Source of the DNA: Endobacterium cereale
GTDB taxonomy: Bacteria; Pseudomonadota; Alphaproteobacteria; Rhizobiales; Rhizobiaceae
Length of the DNA stretch: 64,000 nt
Assembly (NCBI RefSeq): GCF_009617585.1
Contig: NZ_WIXI01000045.1
Span: 186,001-250,000 of the forward strand
Reading direction: 5' to 3'
Shown: one piece after another, positions 33,612 to 44,050 of the stretch
How the letters are laid out: each line of letters opens with the position of its first letter
Position numbering within the stretch: position 1 is the stretch's first letter
The notes under the pieces: generated by a model
What the model was told of the DNA's origin: nothing
What the model saw: only the letters and a program-made list of their open reading frames with translations
The model's database searches: none
Program-made: the position numbers and the translations under genes

Positions 33612-35981
33612 TTACCGATATTGGCTGATAGCCGAAAGCAGGTCGGCGCTGATACCCGCGCCGGACATATTGCCCGTGAGAATGCTCAGCGCGGAGGAGG
33701 ATGCGTTGCTGTTTTCCAGATCGTAAAGCGCGGTGAACTTGTTGATGACCTTCTGAACTTTTTCCGGGTCTTTCAGATCTTCCAGGTTCATGTATTTCTT
33801 GACGAGTTCCGCCTGCTTGTCGACATCCATGTTGCTGAATTCCTCCGGCAGCGAATAAGTGGTGCGGAAAAATTCCAGAAGTGCGGTATCGCCGATGATG
33901 TCGTAGGCGCTAGTGATCGATTTCGACATGCGTTCGAAATAAAGCGCAAGACGCACGCCGTTATTGCTTTCGCCCTGCTCCTCTTCCAAAGTCTGGCGGT
34001 TGTAGCGGTTTTCAGTTTCGAGAACCTTGCCCTGCGTCTGGATCGAGGTGCCGTCATCGCGCTTGGCGAGATTGCCCTTCGTATCGAAATTGAATGTACC
34101 GAGGATTTCCGCCCAGACCGAATTCTTCTGCTGGTTCACGAAGCTTTCGGGATCGCTGAGATCGGAGGCGAAGACCTGTTTGAGGAAATCCTTGTCCACC
34201 GATTTCGGATCGATATCGTAAGCGGTTAACAGCACCGTGGTCAGGCGGTCGTCGTCGATAAATTCGGATGCTGTTTTGATCTTCAGCATCTGTTCCGAAT
34301 AATATTTCGTTTCGACCGATGCTTCTTCCTTGGCCTTGGTGCGCGCGGTGATGTTTTCACGCACCTTCTTGCCGCTCTCGTTTTCCGTTTCCTTGGTGCC
34401 CAGCCGCTTTTCATCGTCGATGAAACGGGTCACCTTGATGATGTATTCCGACGCGACGGACTTGACCGTACCCTCCGTCTGCGCCGAAAGCGCCGTGGTA
34501 ATGCCGCCATCCTTGGTGAAGTTGAAGGCACGGGCGAGTGTCAGGTAACGTTCGTCATTGAGCTTGTAGGCATAACTCTTGCTGTCGGTAAGATCACTGG
34601 TCAGCACCTGCTTGATGGTGGATTTGCTGACGGAAGCCGGGTCGAGACCGACCGCCTTCAAGGCAAAATTGAAGACGTCAGGCTTCGTCAGGAATTCATC
34701 GACGGTCTTCACGTCGGCAATCGCGGTCTTGTAGAGGCTGACCGCCTTTTCATCAGCGGCATCCTGCGCGTCGTCGTAACGGCTGAAATAACGGCTGGCG
34801 GCTTCTGCCGCCTGCTGTGTGGTCTGCGCAGCGCCCGCAGCCACCTTGCCATCGGTTCCGAAATTGAACGCCTTTGCCAAGTCCAGATAGGCAGGTCGTG
34901 TGGCGCCGTAGATATTGGCATAACTGCCGGGATCGTTGAGATCGCTGGTCAGAATCTGCTCGATGGTGGAACGCACTACCGTTGCCGAGGTCAGATCGAA
35001 GGCGACCTTGATATAATTATAAACCCTGTTGTCGGTCAGGATCTCGTTGACATCGGTCACCGTCGCCATCTTGGCATTCACATAATCGCGTTCGGCCGCA
35101 GCTGTTGCCGATGACAGCCGCTCCTGGTTGGCGAGATACAGCGTGTTAACCGCCGTCTGCTGCTCGGCAGACTGCGCGCCTTCGGCGGGCATGGTTCCAT
35201 CAGCGTTGAAATTGAACGCATTGGCCATGTCGTAATAGGTCTGGATCGTGTCGAGCGACGATTCGTAACCGTTGATCTCGGCTTGTATCAGGTTTTTGTC
35301 GGCGGTGGTGGTCGCGGCCTCGAACCGGGCCTGCGCATCGGTCAGCCTGTTGCCGAGATCATCGCGCTGCACGCCCAATGTCGTATTGATGTAGCTGTCC
35401 GGGTCCGTCGTATCGCTGGACAGGACACCCTTTACCACCGCGCGATTGTAATATTTCTCGTCGACCCCGAAAGCGGTAAAAACATAAGAACGCAGGCGTT
35501 CATTGTTGAGCAGCGCGTCGGCACTGCCCACCTGGCTCATCATGGCGTTGAAATAACCCGTTTCGGTGGCAACGCCGGCTCCCTTGTCATCCATCGTCGT
35601 ACCGTAGAGATCGGTAAAGTTTCCGATCTGGGTCTCGGATTGGGCTGCGGCACCCTGTACGGAAAAATTGAAGGCCGTGGCAAAATCGCGGTAGCGGCTG
35701 TCCGCCAGCTTGTTGGCAAAGCTGTCATCGTCGGACAGGTCGCTTTCCAGGATCTTCTGCATGAAGGCCTTGGCATAGGTCATGTCTTCCAGGCCGTAGG
35801 CTTTCATGGCGTAGGCATAAAGCCTGTAATCGTCCATGAATTCGTCGACGCTGGTGATCTTGCCGATATTTGCCTCGTAATAATCGGCCTCGCGCTTGAC
35901 GGCAGACTGGTTCGACACACGCTTAAGACTTGTCGACAGATCGCGGTTGACCAGATCGTAGCTCAGATATGTCGATACCAT
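33612..35981 (-). CDS. DUF1217 protein with six tandem repeats
   Basis: A 789-residue protein made of six repeats of ~110-150 residues. Each starts 'T/S-x-D-EF-x-D/N' (TSVDEFMDDYRLYAYAMKAY; ADALLNNERLRSYVFTAF; DVNEILTDNRVYNYIKVAF; TVDEFLTKPDVFNFALKAVG; TASEFIDDDRLTTVLLTAY; AYDIIGDTALLEFFRTTY). Most contain ILxSDLxDPxSYxN followed by a FNF motif. DUF1217 proteins occur in rhizobial flagellar clusters; none of those genes is nearby here. There is no signal peptide. The start ATG 35981 (MVSTYLSYD) resembles the N-terminus of other members. Confidence 0.85.
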   Translation of the reverse strand: MVSTYLSYDLVNRDLSTSLKRVSNQSAVKREADYYEANIGKITSVDEFMDDYRLYAYAMKAYGLEDMTYAKAFMQKILESDLSDDDSFANKLADSRYRDFATAFNFSVQGAAAQSETQIGNFTDLYGTTMDDKGAGVATETGYFNAMMSQVGSADALLNNERLRSYVFTAFGVDEKYYNRAVVKGVLSSDTTDPDSYINTTLGVQRDDLGNRLTDAQARFEAATTTADKNLIQAEINGYESSLDTIQTYYDMANAFNFNADGTMPAEGAQSAEQQTAVNTLYLANQERLSSATAAAERDYVNAKMATVTDVNEILTDNRVYNYIKVAFDLTSATVVRSTIEQILTSDLNDPGSYANIYGATRPAYLDLAKAFNFGTDGKVAAGAAQTTQQAAEAASRYFSRYDDAQDAADEKAVSLYKTAIADVKTVDEFLTKPDVFNFALKAVGLDPASVSKSTIKQVLTSDLTDSKSYAYKLNDERYLTLARAFNFTKDGGITTALSAQTEGTVKSVASEYIIKVTRFIDDEKRLGTKETENESGKKVRENITARTKAKEEASVETKYYSEQMLKIKTASEFIDDDRLTTVLLTAYDIDPKSVDKDFLKQVFASDLSDPESFVNQQKNSVWAEILGTFNFDTKGNLAKRDDGTSIQTQGKVLETENRYNRQTLEEEQGESNNGVRLALYFERMSKSITSAYDIIGDTALLEFFRTTYSLPEEFSNMDVDKQAELVKKYMNLEDLKDPEKVQKVINKFTALYDLENSNASSSALSILTGNMSGAGISADLLSAISQYR

Positions 35982-36322
35982 GCGGATGCCCTCGTCTCAT
36001 GCCTTCGCGGTGTCGTTCACCTGATGTTTTACACAGGTCCGCTTAAGGAATTCCTTGCGTAATTCTCTCACCCTAGGCTTGTCTCAGCCTTGCCCTGTTC
36101 CGCCTTGATACGCCGCGTTTCAGCTCCGCACAAAACCGCCGATGTTCATAAATCCGAAACCGTAACAGATTCGGTTTTGCTAACCATCTGAACCGGCAGG
36201 GATTTCTTAACCGCGATTTTTAAGTCGTTCTGGAAGGGGCGCGCCTATGTTGGAGCCATCAGAGGACAAAAGTCCCGGTGAGACGTCGGAAACGGCTCTC
36301 AGGTAAAACAAGGGTGCATTAG
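35982..36322. other. intergenic region without recognised gene
   Basis: A 341-bp divergent gap. Seen in it: the short palindrome AAGGAATTCCTT near 36045 and CTTAA-N9-TTAAG near 36207-36225. Neither could be tied to a known regulator, and no small ORF with a ribosome site stands out. Confidence 0.4.
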
Positions 36323-36889
36323 ATGACACAATCCGTTCTGAAGCCCGCATGGGCCGGATCAGCTCTGCGGCTCGACCCCGCAAGAATTCTCCAGCAGATC
36401 AGCTACAGCCTGCGCGGCGCCGACGGCGATGTTTCCATCACGATCGATGAGCGGGGCGCTGTTCTGCGCAAGATCCTGCCACAGAGCGGCCTGCCGATGT
36501 CGTTTGCCCTGCCGGCCCGCGCCTTCAAGGGTGTGGCCGCCCGCGCCATCGACCATGGCGACGGTGAGGTGACGGTGACGCTCGAACTGCATCACGAAGA
36601 TCCGGATCTGTGCGTACCGCTTCTCGTTGCCCATGATCTTTGCGATATCGCGGCCGACTGGCGCTCGTGGTCGGAAGCCTTCCACATCCCGATGCTGATG
36701 GTGGAAGCCGACGGCGTTGCCCGCCCGCTTGAAAACCACCTTGGCGAAGTGCGCCAGAGCGCGCCCACCCAGCGCCGCCGCCACTCCTATTTCGCCGCCC
36801 GTCGCCCACGTTTCCTGGTGCGCCGCTCGACCGGCAGCCTTGGCGTGACGATGAAGATCGAAGGCAAGGAAATCATCGCCCGCCGTTAA
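36323..36889 (+). CDS. DUF6101-like hypothetical protein
   Basis: A 188-residue soluble protein, with a C-terminal basic stretch (TQRRRHSYFAARRPRFLVRR) before a short beta end (GVTMKIEGKEIIARR). I associate this type with DUF6101 from Rhizobiales, often next to ubiA as here, but function is unknown. The basic stretch could contact membrane or nucleic acid. Transcription ends at the strong hairpin 20 bp downstream. Confidence 0.7.
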   Translation: MTQSVLKPAWAGSALRLDPARILQQISYSLRGADGDVSITIDERGAVLRKILPQSGLPMSFALPARAFKGVAARAIDHGDGEVTVTLELHHEDPDLCVPLLVAHDLCDIAADWRSWSEAFHIPMLMVEADGVARPLENHLGEVRQSAPTQRRRHSYFAARRPRFLVRRSTGSLGVTMKIEGKEIIARR

Positions 36890-36908
36890 GGGTGGCATGG
36901 TTCAAACG

Positions 36909-36940
36909 CAAAAGGCCCGGTCGCGAGACCGGGCCTTTTG
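36909..36940. terminator. bidirectional Rho-independent terminator
   Basis: CAAAAGGCCCGGTC, loop GCGA, GACCGGGCCTTTTG: 14-bp perfect arms whose A/T-rich ends give T-tracts on both strands. It separates the convergent DUF6101-like and ubiA genes. Confidence 0.95.
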
Positions 36941-36963
36941 TCTGTTTCAGCGATGAAAACGTT

Positions 36964-37920
36964 TCAGGCAAACGATGCCAGCGAGGCCATAAGTGCAACA
37001 AAGATCACCGCGCCGACACGGCCGTTCGACTTGAACAGGCGCAGGCAGTGATCCGGGTTGTCGATTTCCAGAATGAGAATCTGCCAGGCGAACATGATCG
37101 CCGCCACGGCAAGGCCGAAATAACCGAGGAAACCGACGCCGGCTGCGGCAAAGGCCAGGATCAGGAACAGCAGCGCCATTCCGTAAAGACCAATCAGCCA
37201 GGCCTTGGTATTTTCTGCAAACAGGCGGGCGGTGGAGCGCACGCCAACCAGCGCGTCATCCTCCTTGTCCTGATGGGCGTAGATCGTGTCGTAACCGATC
37301 GTCCACAGAACAGCGGCGACATAGAGGAAAAACGACGCCCATGACACTTCGGCAAACAGCGCCGACCAGCCCATCAGAGCGCCCCATGAAAAGGCAAGGC
37401 CGAGGAAGAATTGCGGCCAATCCGTAAAGCGCTTGGCGAAGGGATAGATGGCAACCACCGCCAGCGACAGGATCCCGAGGCCGATCGAAAACAGGTTGAA
37501 CTGCAAAAGCACCCAAAGGCCGACAAGCGCCTGTGCGCCTAGAAACAGTTTTGCCTCGGAGCGGCTGACCCGGCCCGACGGCAGCGGACGCGAGCGGGTG
37601 CGCGCCACTTCCATGTCGATATCGTGGTCGACCAGGTCGTTATAGGTGCAGCCAGCACCGCGCATGGCGACCGAACCGACAAAAAACAGGAAGAGGTAGA
37701 ACAGCACCCAGCCGAGCGAAAAACGGCCATCGGCAACATCGTGATTGGCGGCGAGGCCGACCGACCAGAAACACGGCCACATCAAAAGCTGCCAGCCGAT
37801 CGGCCGGTCCCAGCGGGCAAGCTGCGCATAGGGCCAGGCGGCGCGCGGCAGCACATGATAGACCCAGTTGTCGGAAGGCGCATCGGCCACGCGGCCGGTA
37901 TCATCGGGGCTGTTTGTCAT
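36964..37920 (-). CDS. ubiA: 4-hydroxybenzoate polyprenyltransferase
   Basis: A 318-residue inner-membrane prenyltransferase with ~8 TM helices. Two Asp-rich metal/pyrophosphate motifs are visible: NDLVDHDIDMEVARTRSRPL and DTIYAHQDKEDD. UbiA attaches the polyprenyl tail to 4-hydroxybenzoate in ubiquinone synthesis; its substrate would come from the long-chain polyprenyl synthase at 61.2 kb. The hydrophilic N-terminal 30 residues are typical of alphaproteobacterial UbiA. Confidence 0.95.
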   Translation of the reverse strand: MTNSPDDTGRVADAPSDNWVYHVLPRAAWPYAQLARWDRPIGWQLLMWPCFWSVGLAANHDVADGRFSLGWVLFYLFLFFVGSVAMRGAGCTYNDLVDHDIDMEVARTRSRPLPSGRVSRSEAKLFLGAQALVGLWVLLQFNLFSIGLGILSLAVVAIYPFAKRFTDWPQFFLGLAFSWGALMGWSALFAEVSWASFFLYVAAVLWTIGYDTIYAHQDKEDDALVGVRSTARLFAENTKAWLIGLYGMALLFLILAFAAAGVGFLGYFGLAVAAIMFAWQILILEIDNPDHCLRLFKSNGRVGAVIFVALMASLASFA

Positions 37921-37976
37921 GCCCGGTTTCTGCCCCGCGAGGATGATTTGGTCAAGCGTGGGATGGAGGCGCGCTT

Positions 37977-38297
37977 TTACGCGTGGCCCACACTATCCAG
38001 CCCGAAGGCCGCGCGGGCGGTCCTGCATTCGTCGTCACCGGGATTGCAGGCTCGGCACACATCGGGCCTGACCTCGTAGATCTGGCAGGCTGCGCCGACG
38101 CCAACCTGCCCTGAAAGGGCCGAACAGCGTTCGCCTTCGCAACGCATGCCCCGCCCGTCCGCTGCGACCAGTTTCTCCGGAATAAGATCCAGAGCTTCAT
38201 CTGTTTCCATGGTGAAGCGGGGCCATTCGGAAGAGTACGAGCAACATGCACCGCATGTCTGACAATCCCAAGTGACCTCGGCTTCCAGAAACGTCAT
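37977..38297 (-). CDS. YkgJ-type cysteine-cluster protein
   Basis: A 106-residue protein with C-x2-C-x2-CC near the N-terminus (DCQTCGACCSYS) and later cysteines in GMRCEGERC, ACQIYEVRPDVCRAC. This is the CxxCxxCC family (YkgJ/UPF0153), presumed metal- or Fe-S-binding. The gene overlaps the upstream one by 4 nt (ATGA). Confidence 0.85.
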   Translation of the reverse strand: MTFLEAEVTWDCQTCGACCSYSSEWPRFTMETDEALDLIPEKLVAADGRGMRCEGERCSALSGQVGVGAACQIYEVRPDVCRACNPGDDECRTARAAFGLDSVGHA

Positions 38298-38608
38298 TTG
38301 TGCTTCAGCAGCCAGATCTTGCCGGCCATGGTAATTCCATGCGCAGATTCCGATGCATCAACGTCCGGGTTCAGCTCGCGCAAGAGGCCGTGCTCTCGCA
38401 GCTGGTTGACGGTGACAGTCGTTGCGGTTTTCACCGCGCGCGGGCGTTCCTTGAAGCGGTCCGACGGTGCATAGGTCACCTGGGCGTCAAGATGCGTCCA
38501 CTTTTTGCCTTCCTGCGGGAACAGGTCGCCATCCTTTGCAAGCTTCAAGCCCCTGACCTGGGTTGGGGTCAGTTCCACCGTAAGCGATGCGGCAGCGTTT
38601 TTTTCCAT
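38294..38608 (-). CDS. hypothetical protein coupled to the Cys-cluster gene
   Basis: A 104-residue protein starting ATG 38608 (MEKNAAASLTVEL) with GAAGGA ~9 nt upstream. The middle block WTHLDAQVTYAPSDRFKERP and the end ESAHGITMAGKIWLLKHK are unlike any family I can name. A longer frame upstream is rejected for lack of a ribosome site. Coupling to the YkgJ gene suggests a shared function. Confidence 0.6.
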   Translation of the reverse strand: MEKNAAASLTVELTPTQVRGLKLAKDGDLFPQEGKKWTHLDAQVTYAPSDRFKERPRAVKTATTVTVNQLREHGLLRELNPDVDASESAHGITMAGKIWLLKHK

Positions 38609-38830
38609 AATATCGTGTTCCTTCTCATGGTCGCGGCAGCTTGTGATGCCCTGGCAAGGAACATGCTTTCCCCAGCTGTGAGGTTTGCCGCTGGTAAAAT
38701 ATGCCGGGCATGACGTCCTGACAAGCACGCCACGTATGCAGCCCTCCAGTCATGCCGCGCTGGATAGGCTTCGGCATTCCGTGATGACTTTGTCCTTGCC
38801 GGTCGCGGCACTTCTGCCGACCACAATAAC

Positions 38831-38857
38831 AAAAAAGGCCAGGTTTTCACCTGACCT
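38831..38857 (-). terminator. terminator downstream of cold-shock gene
   Basis: On the minus strand: AGGTCAGGT, loop GAAA, ACCTGGCCT, then TTTTTT (one mismatch in the stem), 67 bp after the csp stop. The remaining gap, 38609-38830, shows no gene. Confidence 0.75.
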
Positions 38858-38923
38858 TCACGTGGTCTCACGCTTTCAACAATGCCAGTACATCCGTGGT
38901 CAAAGGAAAGCGGAAAACCGATC

Positions 38924-39133
38924 TTAGATGGCCTGGAGGTTGCTGGCCGACATCTTGCCGGAGCGCTTGTCCTGCTCCAACTCGAAGGAGACCTTCTGGC
39001 CTTCTACGAGTTCGCGCATGCCAGCGCGCTCAACAGCCGAGATGTGAACGAACGCGTCAGCGCCGCCGTTGTCAGGCTGGATGAAGCCGAAGCCCTTGGT
39101 GGAGTTAAACCATTTTACTGTGCCAGTGGTCAT
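38924..39133 (-). CDS. cold-shock domain protein
   Basis: A 69-residue CspA-family nucleic-acid chaperone: RNP1 in KGFGFIQPD and RNP2 in DAFVHISAV. The start is ATG 39133 ([10 protein letters not shown]); 12 upstream in-frame codons are not homologous. The ~270-bp upstream region has no other gene, so a long structured 5' leader, as in other csp genes, is likely. Confidence 0.95.
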   Translation of the reverse strand: MTTGTVKWFNSTKGFGFIQPDNGGADAFVHISAVERAGMRELVEGQKVSFELEQDKRSGKMSASNLQAI

Positions 39134-39405
39134 GATGAACCCTTTCTTAGCAACAAGAGGGACCGCCACGCGTACACGTCGCGGATGATGATAACGATGC
39201 TTTAGAGGGAGGGTCGTCCAACACGCGATACCACGCGCAGTAAGAATATCTCGGCAAGAAAATATCGATAAACCCTAGATAGATACACTGACGCCAAATG
39301 TCAACTTTTCGTTTTCGATCATTTGTCCATGCGAGGAGACGGCGGCAATGACGCGGCCGGACGGCAAAATTTGCCAATCCGCAGCGGCTGTCGCGAGCCT
39401 TGTGA

Positions 39406-39660
39406 TCAGGCGTCCGACGACCATTTTACATCGGAGCCCCGCAACCAGCCGAGCGCCGCTTTCGCGTCACGTTCGGCTGCGGCAAGATCGTCGTAAAGCC
39501 CTGACGTATAGGTCGTTGTCCAATAAGCGTAAGGATCAAACCCCGGCACTTCACCCCAACACTCCTGTTCTTCACCGAATGAATAAAATCCATCGGAGTT
39601 GCGAATGAGCGTGAAGCAGGCTTTTTCGTCCGTTCTCGTCACATCGTGGATACGGGTCAC
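39406..39660 (-). CDS. hypothetical protein
   Basis: An 84-residue protein (start GTG 39660, with GGAAGGA upstream); an alternative ATG at 39714 would sit inside a palindromic repeat. Features are aromatic and acidic: FYSFGEEQECWGEVPGFDPY, then AAAERDAKAALGWLRG. No family recognised. Confidence 0.5.
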   Translation of the reverse strand: MTRIHDVTRTDEKACFTLIRNSDGFYSFGEEQECWGEVPGFDPYAYWTTTYTSGLYDDLAAAERDAKAALGWLRGSDVKWSSDA

Positions 39661-39684
39661 GTGATGAATGTCCTTCCGGTCATA

Positions 39685-39711
39685 CCGATCTCTCTCAACC
39701 GGAGAGATCGG
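39685..39711. repeat. palindrome between tex and hypothetical gene
   Basis: CCGATCTCTC, 7-nt loop, GAGAGATCGG: perfect 10-bp arms 11 bp beyond the tex stop. It is related in sequence to the 9751 palindrome (both hold CGATCTC/GAGATCG with a short loop) and may belong to the same repeat class. Confidence 0.6.
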
Positions 39712-39721
39712 CAACCGCCCC

Positions 39722-42022
39722 TCACCGCTTCTTCATCGCTTCCGCCAAAGCCGCGCCGAATGCGCCCTGACTGGCCGGCTTTTCCGTGTTCATCAGTTTC
39801 GGGTTCACCGGCTTGCCGCGATCGCCGCCACGTGGGCCGGGTGCAGGCGCTTCGCCGCCATCTTTGCGCATGGTGAGCGCTATGCGCTTGCGTTTCACAT
39901 CCACCTCGACGACGCGGACCTTCACCACATCGCCGGCCTTCACCACCTCATGCGGGTCCTTGACGAACTTGTCGGCCAGCTGCGAGACGTGGACGAGACC
40001 GTCCTGATGCACGCCGATATCGACGAAGGCGCCAAAAGCGGCAACGTTGGTGACGGTGCCCTCCAGCAGCATACCGATTTTCAGGTCGGTGATTTCGTCA
40101 ACGCCATCGGCAAAGGTCGCGGTCTTGAAGCTGGGGCGCGGGTCGCGGCCGGGTTTTTCCAGTTCGGAAATGATGTCCTTGACGGTCGGCAGACCAAACT
40201 GTTCATCGATGAACTGGCGCGGATCGACGGCTTTCAACGCAGCACTGTCGCCCATCAGCGCGCGCAGATCACGACCGCAGGCGGCAACGATCTTTTTCGC
40301 AACGCCATAAGCTTCCGGGTGGACGGAAGAGGCATCGAGCGGCTCCTTGCCGTTCGGGATGCGCAGGAAACCGGCCGCCTGCTCAAACGTGCGGTTGCCG
40401 AGGCGCGCGACCTTCAGCAGATCCTTGCGGCTGGCGAAGGCGCCATTGGCATCGCGGTGAGACACGATGGCTTCGGCGATCGATTTGCTGAGGCCCGAAA
40501 CGCGCGCCAGCAGCGGTGCCGAGGCCATGTTGAGATCGACGCCAACGGCATTCACCGCGTCTTCGACGACGGCATCGAGCGAGCGGGCAAGTTTTCCCTG
40601 ATCGACATCGTGCTGGTACTGGCCGACGCCGATGGCCTTCGGCTCGATCTTTACGAGTTCGGCAAGCGGGTCCTGCAGGCGGCGGGCGATGGAAACGGCG
40701 CCGCGCAAGGAAACGTCGAGGCCGGGGAATTCAAGAGCTGCGGTTTCCGAAGCGGAATAGACCGAGGCGCCGGCTTCCGACACGATGACTTTTGTGGGCT
40801 TGGTGCCCGGCAGATTGGTGAGCAGATCGGCCACCAGCTTTTCCGTCTCGCGGCTGCCGGTACCGTTGCCGATGGAGATCAGTTCGACATTGTGTTTGCG
40901 GATGAGCGCCGCCAGTTCCGTCTGCGCGCCGCGCACGTCATTGCGAGGCTGGAACGGGTAAACGGTCGATGTCTCCAGCACCTTGCCGGTGGCATCGACA
41001 ATCGCCACTTTCACGCCGGTGCGGATGCCCGGATCAAGGCCCATGGTTGCGCGTGCGCCGGCCGGCGCTGCCAGCAGCAGGTCCTTGAGATTGCGGGCGA
41101 AAACGTGGATCGCCTCTTCTTCGGCGCGCTCACGCATTTCGCGCATCAGGTCCAGTGACAGCGACATCGACAGTTTTACGCGCCATGTCCAGCCGGCGAC
41201 TTCCATCAGCCAGCGGTCGCTCGCACCCTTGTCGGAAATGTTGAAGGCCATGGCGATGATGCGCTGGGCAGGTTTGATCGGCGACGTGTCGTCGGCATCG
41301 ACCTCGATGGTGAGCGTCAGAAACTCCTCGTTCCAGCCGCGCAGCATGGCCAGCGCGCGGTGGCCGGGGGCGGTTGCCCAGCGTTCGGTATGGTCGAAAT
41401 AGTCGGCGAATTTGGCGCCCGCCTCCTGCTTGCCGTCGACCACGCGGGCCTTCAGCTGGGCACCGGTGCGCATATGATTGCGCAAGCGTCCGAGCAGGTC
41501 GGCATTTTCGGAAATGGTTTCGGCAACGATATCGCGTGCGCCTTCCAGCGCCACCTTCAGGTCGGTCACTTCACCGGTGATATAGGCCTGCGCAAGTGTG
41601 GCCGGATCCGACGAACGGTCGGCCCAGATCGCTTCGGCCAGCGGGCCGAGACCGCGCTCGCGAGCGATTTCGGCGCGGGTGCGACGCTTGGGCTTGTAGG
41701 GAAGATAAAGGTCTTCAAGTTCCGCCTTGGTGACGGCCTTGGCGAGCTTGACCGCCAGTTCGTCGGTCATCTTGCCTTGAGTGTTGATGCTGTCGACGAT
41801 CGATGTGCGGCGGGCTTCCAGTTCGCGCAGGTAAACGAGACGCTCGGCGAGGTTACGCAGCTGCGTATCGTCGAGCCCGCCTGTCACTTCCTTGCGGTAT
41901 CGGGCGATGAACGGCACCGTCGCGCCCTCATCCAGCAATCCGATCGCGGCGACGGCCTGATCCGGCCTCGAGTTGATCTCGGCAGCAATGGTGACGGCGA
42001 GGGAGCGGATATCAGCAGCCAT
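39722..42022 (-). CDS. tex: Tex family RNA-binding protein
   Basis: A 766-residue transcription accessory protein. In order: N-terminal Tex helical domain, YqgF/RuvC-like nuclease fold ([20 protein letters not shown]), helix-hairpin-helix region ([20 protein letters not shown]) and an S1 RNA-binding domain near the C-terminus ([26 protein letters not shown]). Tex is a conserved essential-or-nearly-so factor binding nucleic acids and affecting transcription and rRNA processing. The C-terminal tail is Gly/Pro-rich. Confidence 0.97.
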   Translation of the reverse strand: MAADIRSLAVTIAAEINSRPDQAVAAIGLLDEGATVPFIARYRKEVTGGLDDTQLRNLAERLVYLRELEARRTSIVDSINTQGKMTDELAVKLAKAVTKAELEDLYLPYKPKRRTRAEIARERGLGPLAEAIWADRSSDPATLAQAYITGEVTDLKVALEGARDIVAETISENADLLGRLRNHMRTGAQLKARVVDGKQEAGAKFADYFDHTERWATAPGHRALAMLRGWNEEFLTLTIEVDADDTSPIKPAQRIIAMAFNISDKGASDRWLMEVAGWTWRVKLSMSLSLDLMREMRERAEEEAIHVFARNLKDLLLAAPAGARATMGLDPGIRTGVKVAIVDATGKVLETSTVYPFQPRNDVRGAQTELAALIRKHNVELISIGNGTGSRETEKLVADLLTNLPGTKPTKVIVSEAGASVYSASETAALEFPGLDVSLRGAVSIARRLQDPLAELVKIEPKAIGVGQYQHDVDQGKLARSLDAVVEDAVNAVGVDLNMASAPLLARVSGLSKSIAEAIVSHRDANGAFASRKDLLKVARLGNRTFEQAAGFLRIPNGKEPLDASSVHPEAYGVAKKIVAACGRDLRALMGDSAALKAVDPRQFIDEQFGLPTVKDIISELEKPGRDPRPSFKTATFADGVDEITDLKIGMLLEGTVTNVAAFGAFVDIGVHQDGLVHVSQLADKFVKDPHEVVKAGDVVKVRVVEVDVKRKRIALTMRKDGGEAPAPGPRGGDRGKPVNPKLMNTEKPASQGAFGAALAEAMKKR

Positions 42023-42263
42023 GGTGTTCCCAGTTCAAAATTCGGAGCGGCGACCATAGTCGAACATTGTGGCATGGCAACGCAGTGATGGGGCAATGAA
42101 AAGCGGTTCCACAGCTTTGCCGCCCGCCTGCACCGTTCCGGCACAAACCGTTACCGTATCCTAACCATATTGGCAGCCATGCTAAATGACAGGTTCTCAT
42201 ATTGGGGCGCCTTCCTATACTTCCTCCCTGTCGCATGATGCGACATGAAAAGTGGAGATGTTC

Positions 42264-42461
42264 ATGCCAAAGAAGGTTGCCAGGATTCTTGCAGCCGACG
42301 ACGCCGTCGGCACTGAGGAGCTGGAGGCAGTTATCCATTACCTCAACAATAAGTTGTACTTAGCAAAAATCAACGGCGAACCCGTTCCCTTCCTGACCTA
42401 TCGAAATCGACGGATTTTCGAAGCGACACTCAGGATAAGGACCGACCCGTTTGCCCCATGA
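42264..42461 (+). CDS. small hypothetical protein
   Basis: A 65-residue protein, MPKKVARILAADD then LEAVIHYLNNKLYLAKINGE. ATG 42264 is chosen because GGAG lies 6 nt upstream; GTG 42252 and ATG 42258 are also in frame. No family recognised. It lies alone between tex (divergent) and purD. Confidence 0.5.
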   Translation: MPKKVARILAADDAVGTEELEAVIHYLNNKLYLAKINGEPVPFLTYRNRRIFEATLRIRTDPFAP

Positions 42462-42635
42462 TGATGCATCTCCGGCCGCCCCACGGCCGGGGATTCCAGG
42501 GGGGCGAAATCTGAGGGTAAGGTGGCAAGTTTGCCCCTTAGAGTTAACTGGCTCTTGACCTTTCCCGCCCCCCGAATTAACCGCCCCTTAGCTACATTTC
42601 TGGGCTAAATTTCTAGCGATAAGAAGAGGCGGAAT

Positions 42636-43907
42636 ATGAAAGTTCTCCTGATCGGTTCCGGTGGCCGCGAACATGCGCTGGCCTGGAAGTTGGCCCAGTC
42701 GCCCCGCCTCACCAAACTTTTCGTCGCTCCCGGCAATCCCGGCATGGCCGATAGTGCCACGCTGGTCGATATCGGTGTCGATGATCACGCCGGCATTCTC
42801 GACTTCTGCAAGAGCAAGGCGATCGATTTTGTCGTCGTCGGCCCGGAAGGTCCGCTGGTTGCCGGCATTGCCGATTTCCTGCGTGCCGAAGGTTTTGCCG
42901 TTTTCGGCCCGTCCATGGCAGCCGCCCAGCTCGAAGGTTCCAAGGGCTTCACCAAGGATATCTGCGCCCGCTACGATATTCCGACCGGCGCCTACCAGCG
43001 GTTTACCAGCGCCGAACCGGCCAAGGCCTATGTGATCGAACAGGGCGCACCGATCGTTGTGAAGGCCGATGGCCTTGCCGCCGGCAAGGGCGTGACCGTC
43101 GCCATGACGATCGAGGAAGCGCTGGCCGCCATCACCGACTGTTTTGACGGCGCATTCGGTGCAGCCGGCGCGGAAGTGGTGGTGGAAGCCTATCTCGACG
43201 GCGAGGAAGCCAGTTTCTTCTGCCTGTCCGACGGCAAGACCGCCCTTGCGCTCGCCACCGCGCAGGACCACAAGCGTGTCGGCGATGCCGATACCGGCCC
43301 GAACACGGGCGGCATGGGCGCTTACTCCCCTGCCCCGGTCATGACGCCCGACATGGTGGAACGCACCATGAAGGAAATCATCGAGCCGACCATCCGCGGC
43401 ATGGCGGAAAGCGGTTATCCGTTTACCGGCGTGTTTTTCGCCGGCCTGATGATCACCCCGAAGGGCCCGGAGCTGATCGAATACAATGTGCGCTTCGGCG
43501 ATCCGGAAACCCAAGTCCTGCTGATGCGCCTGAAAAGCGATCTTCTCGACCTGCTCTACGCGGCCTCCACCGGCACGCTCGATCAGGTCTCCGCCGAATG
43601 GAGCGATGACGTGGCGCTGACCGTCGTGATGGCTTCCAAGGGCTATCCGGCCAATTATGAGAAGAACACGCCGATCGCAGCGCTTCCGCATACAACCGAG
43701 GGTGAAAAAGTCTTTCATGCCGGCACGGCGCTGAAGGATGGCCAGCTCGTAGCAACCGGCGGCCGCGTGCTGAACGTGACGGCGACCGGTCCGAGTGTCG
43801 CCGAGGCGCAGGCACGCGCCTATGCGCTGGTCGAAGGGGTGGAGTGGGAAAACGGCTTCTGCCGCCGTGATATCGGCTGGCGGGCCGTGGCCCGCGAACA
43901 GGGCTGA
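42636..43907 (+). CDS. purD: phosphoribosylamine-glycine ligase
   Basis: A 423-residue GAR synthetase, the second step of purine synthesis. The N-terminal domain begins [20 protein letters not shown], the ATP-grasp region holds [19 protein letters not shown], and the signature [13 protein letters not shown] lies near 286. It is monocistronic, with a putative TTGACC -35 at 42555-42560 in the 174-bp gap upstream. Confidence 0.97.
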   Translation: MKVLLIGSGGREHALAWKLAQSPRLTKLFVAPGNPGMADSATLVDIGVDDHAGILDFCKSKAIDFVVVGPEGPLVAGIADFLRAEGFAVFGPSMAAAQLEGSKGFTKDICARYDIPTGAYQRFTSAEPAKAYVIEQGAPIVVKADGLAAGKGVTVAMTIEEALAAITDCFDGAFGAAGAEVVVEAYLDGEEASFFCLSDGKTALALATAQDHKRVGDADTGPNTGGMGAYSPAPVMTPDMVERTMKEIIEPTIRGMAESGYPFTGVFFAGLMITPKGPELIEYNVRFGDPETQVLLMRLKSDLLDLLYAASTGTLDQVSAEWSDDVALTVVMASKGYPANYEKNTPIAALPHTTEGEKVFHAGTALKDGQLVATGGRVLNVTATGPSVAEAQARAYALVEGVEWENGFCRRDIGWRAVAREQG

Positions 43908-44050
43908 GCCTATCCTACCCTGCCTCAATTCGGCATTCGTTCAATATTTACCAAATCTCGTGACCGGATGGCAAGGAAGCCGGGGGTAAGCTTGCGGACA
44001 GCAAAATTGCGTCCAGCCGCCAATACGCGGCAGCACACCGGAGACTTGTC

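Noticed and set aside
35982..36322. CTTAA-N9-TTAAG as a CtrA site
   Set aside because: CtrA sites are TTAA-N7-TTAA; the spacing here is wrong and the motif is common by chance.
39147..39377. 76-residue - strand ORF upstream of csp
   Set aside because: It overlaps the likely csp leader, lacks a ribosome site and has an implausible composition (many Arg/Cys/Trp).
42588..43928. 446-residue - strand frame
   Set aside because: Antisense to purD.
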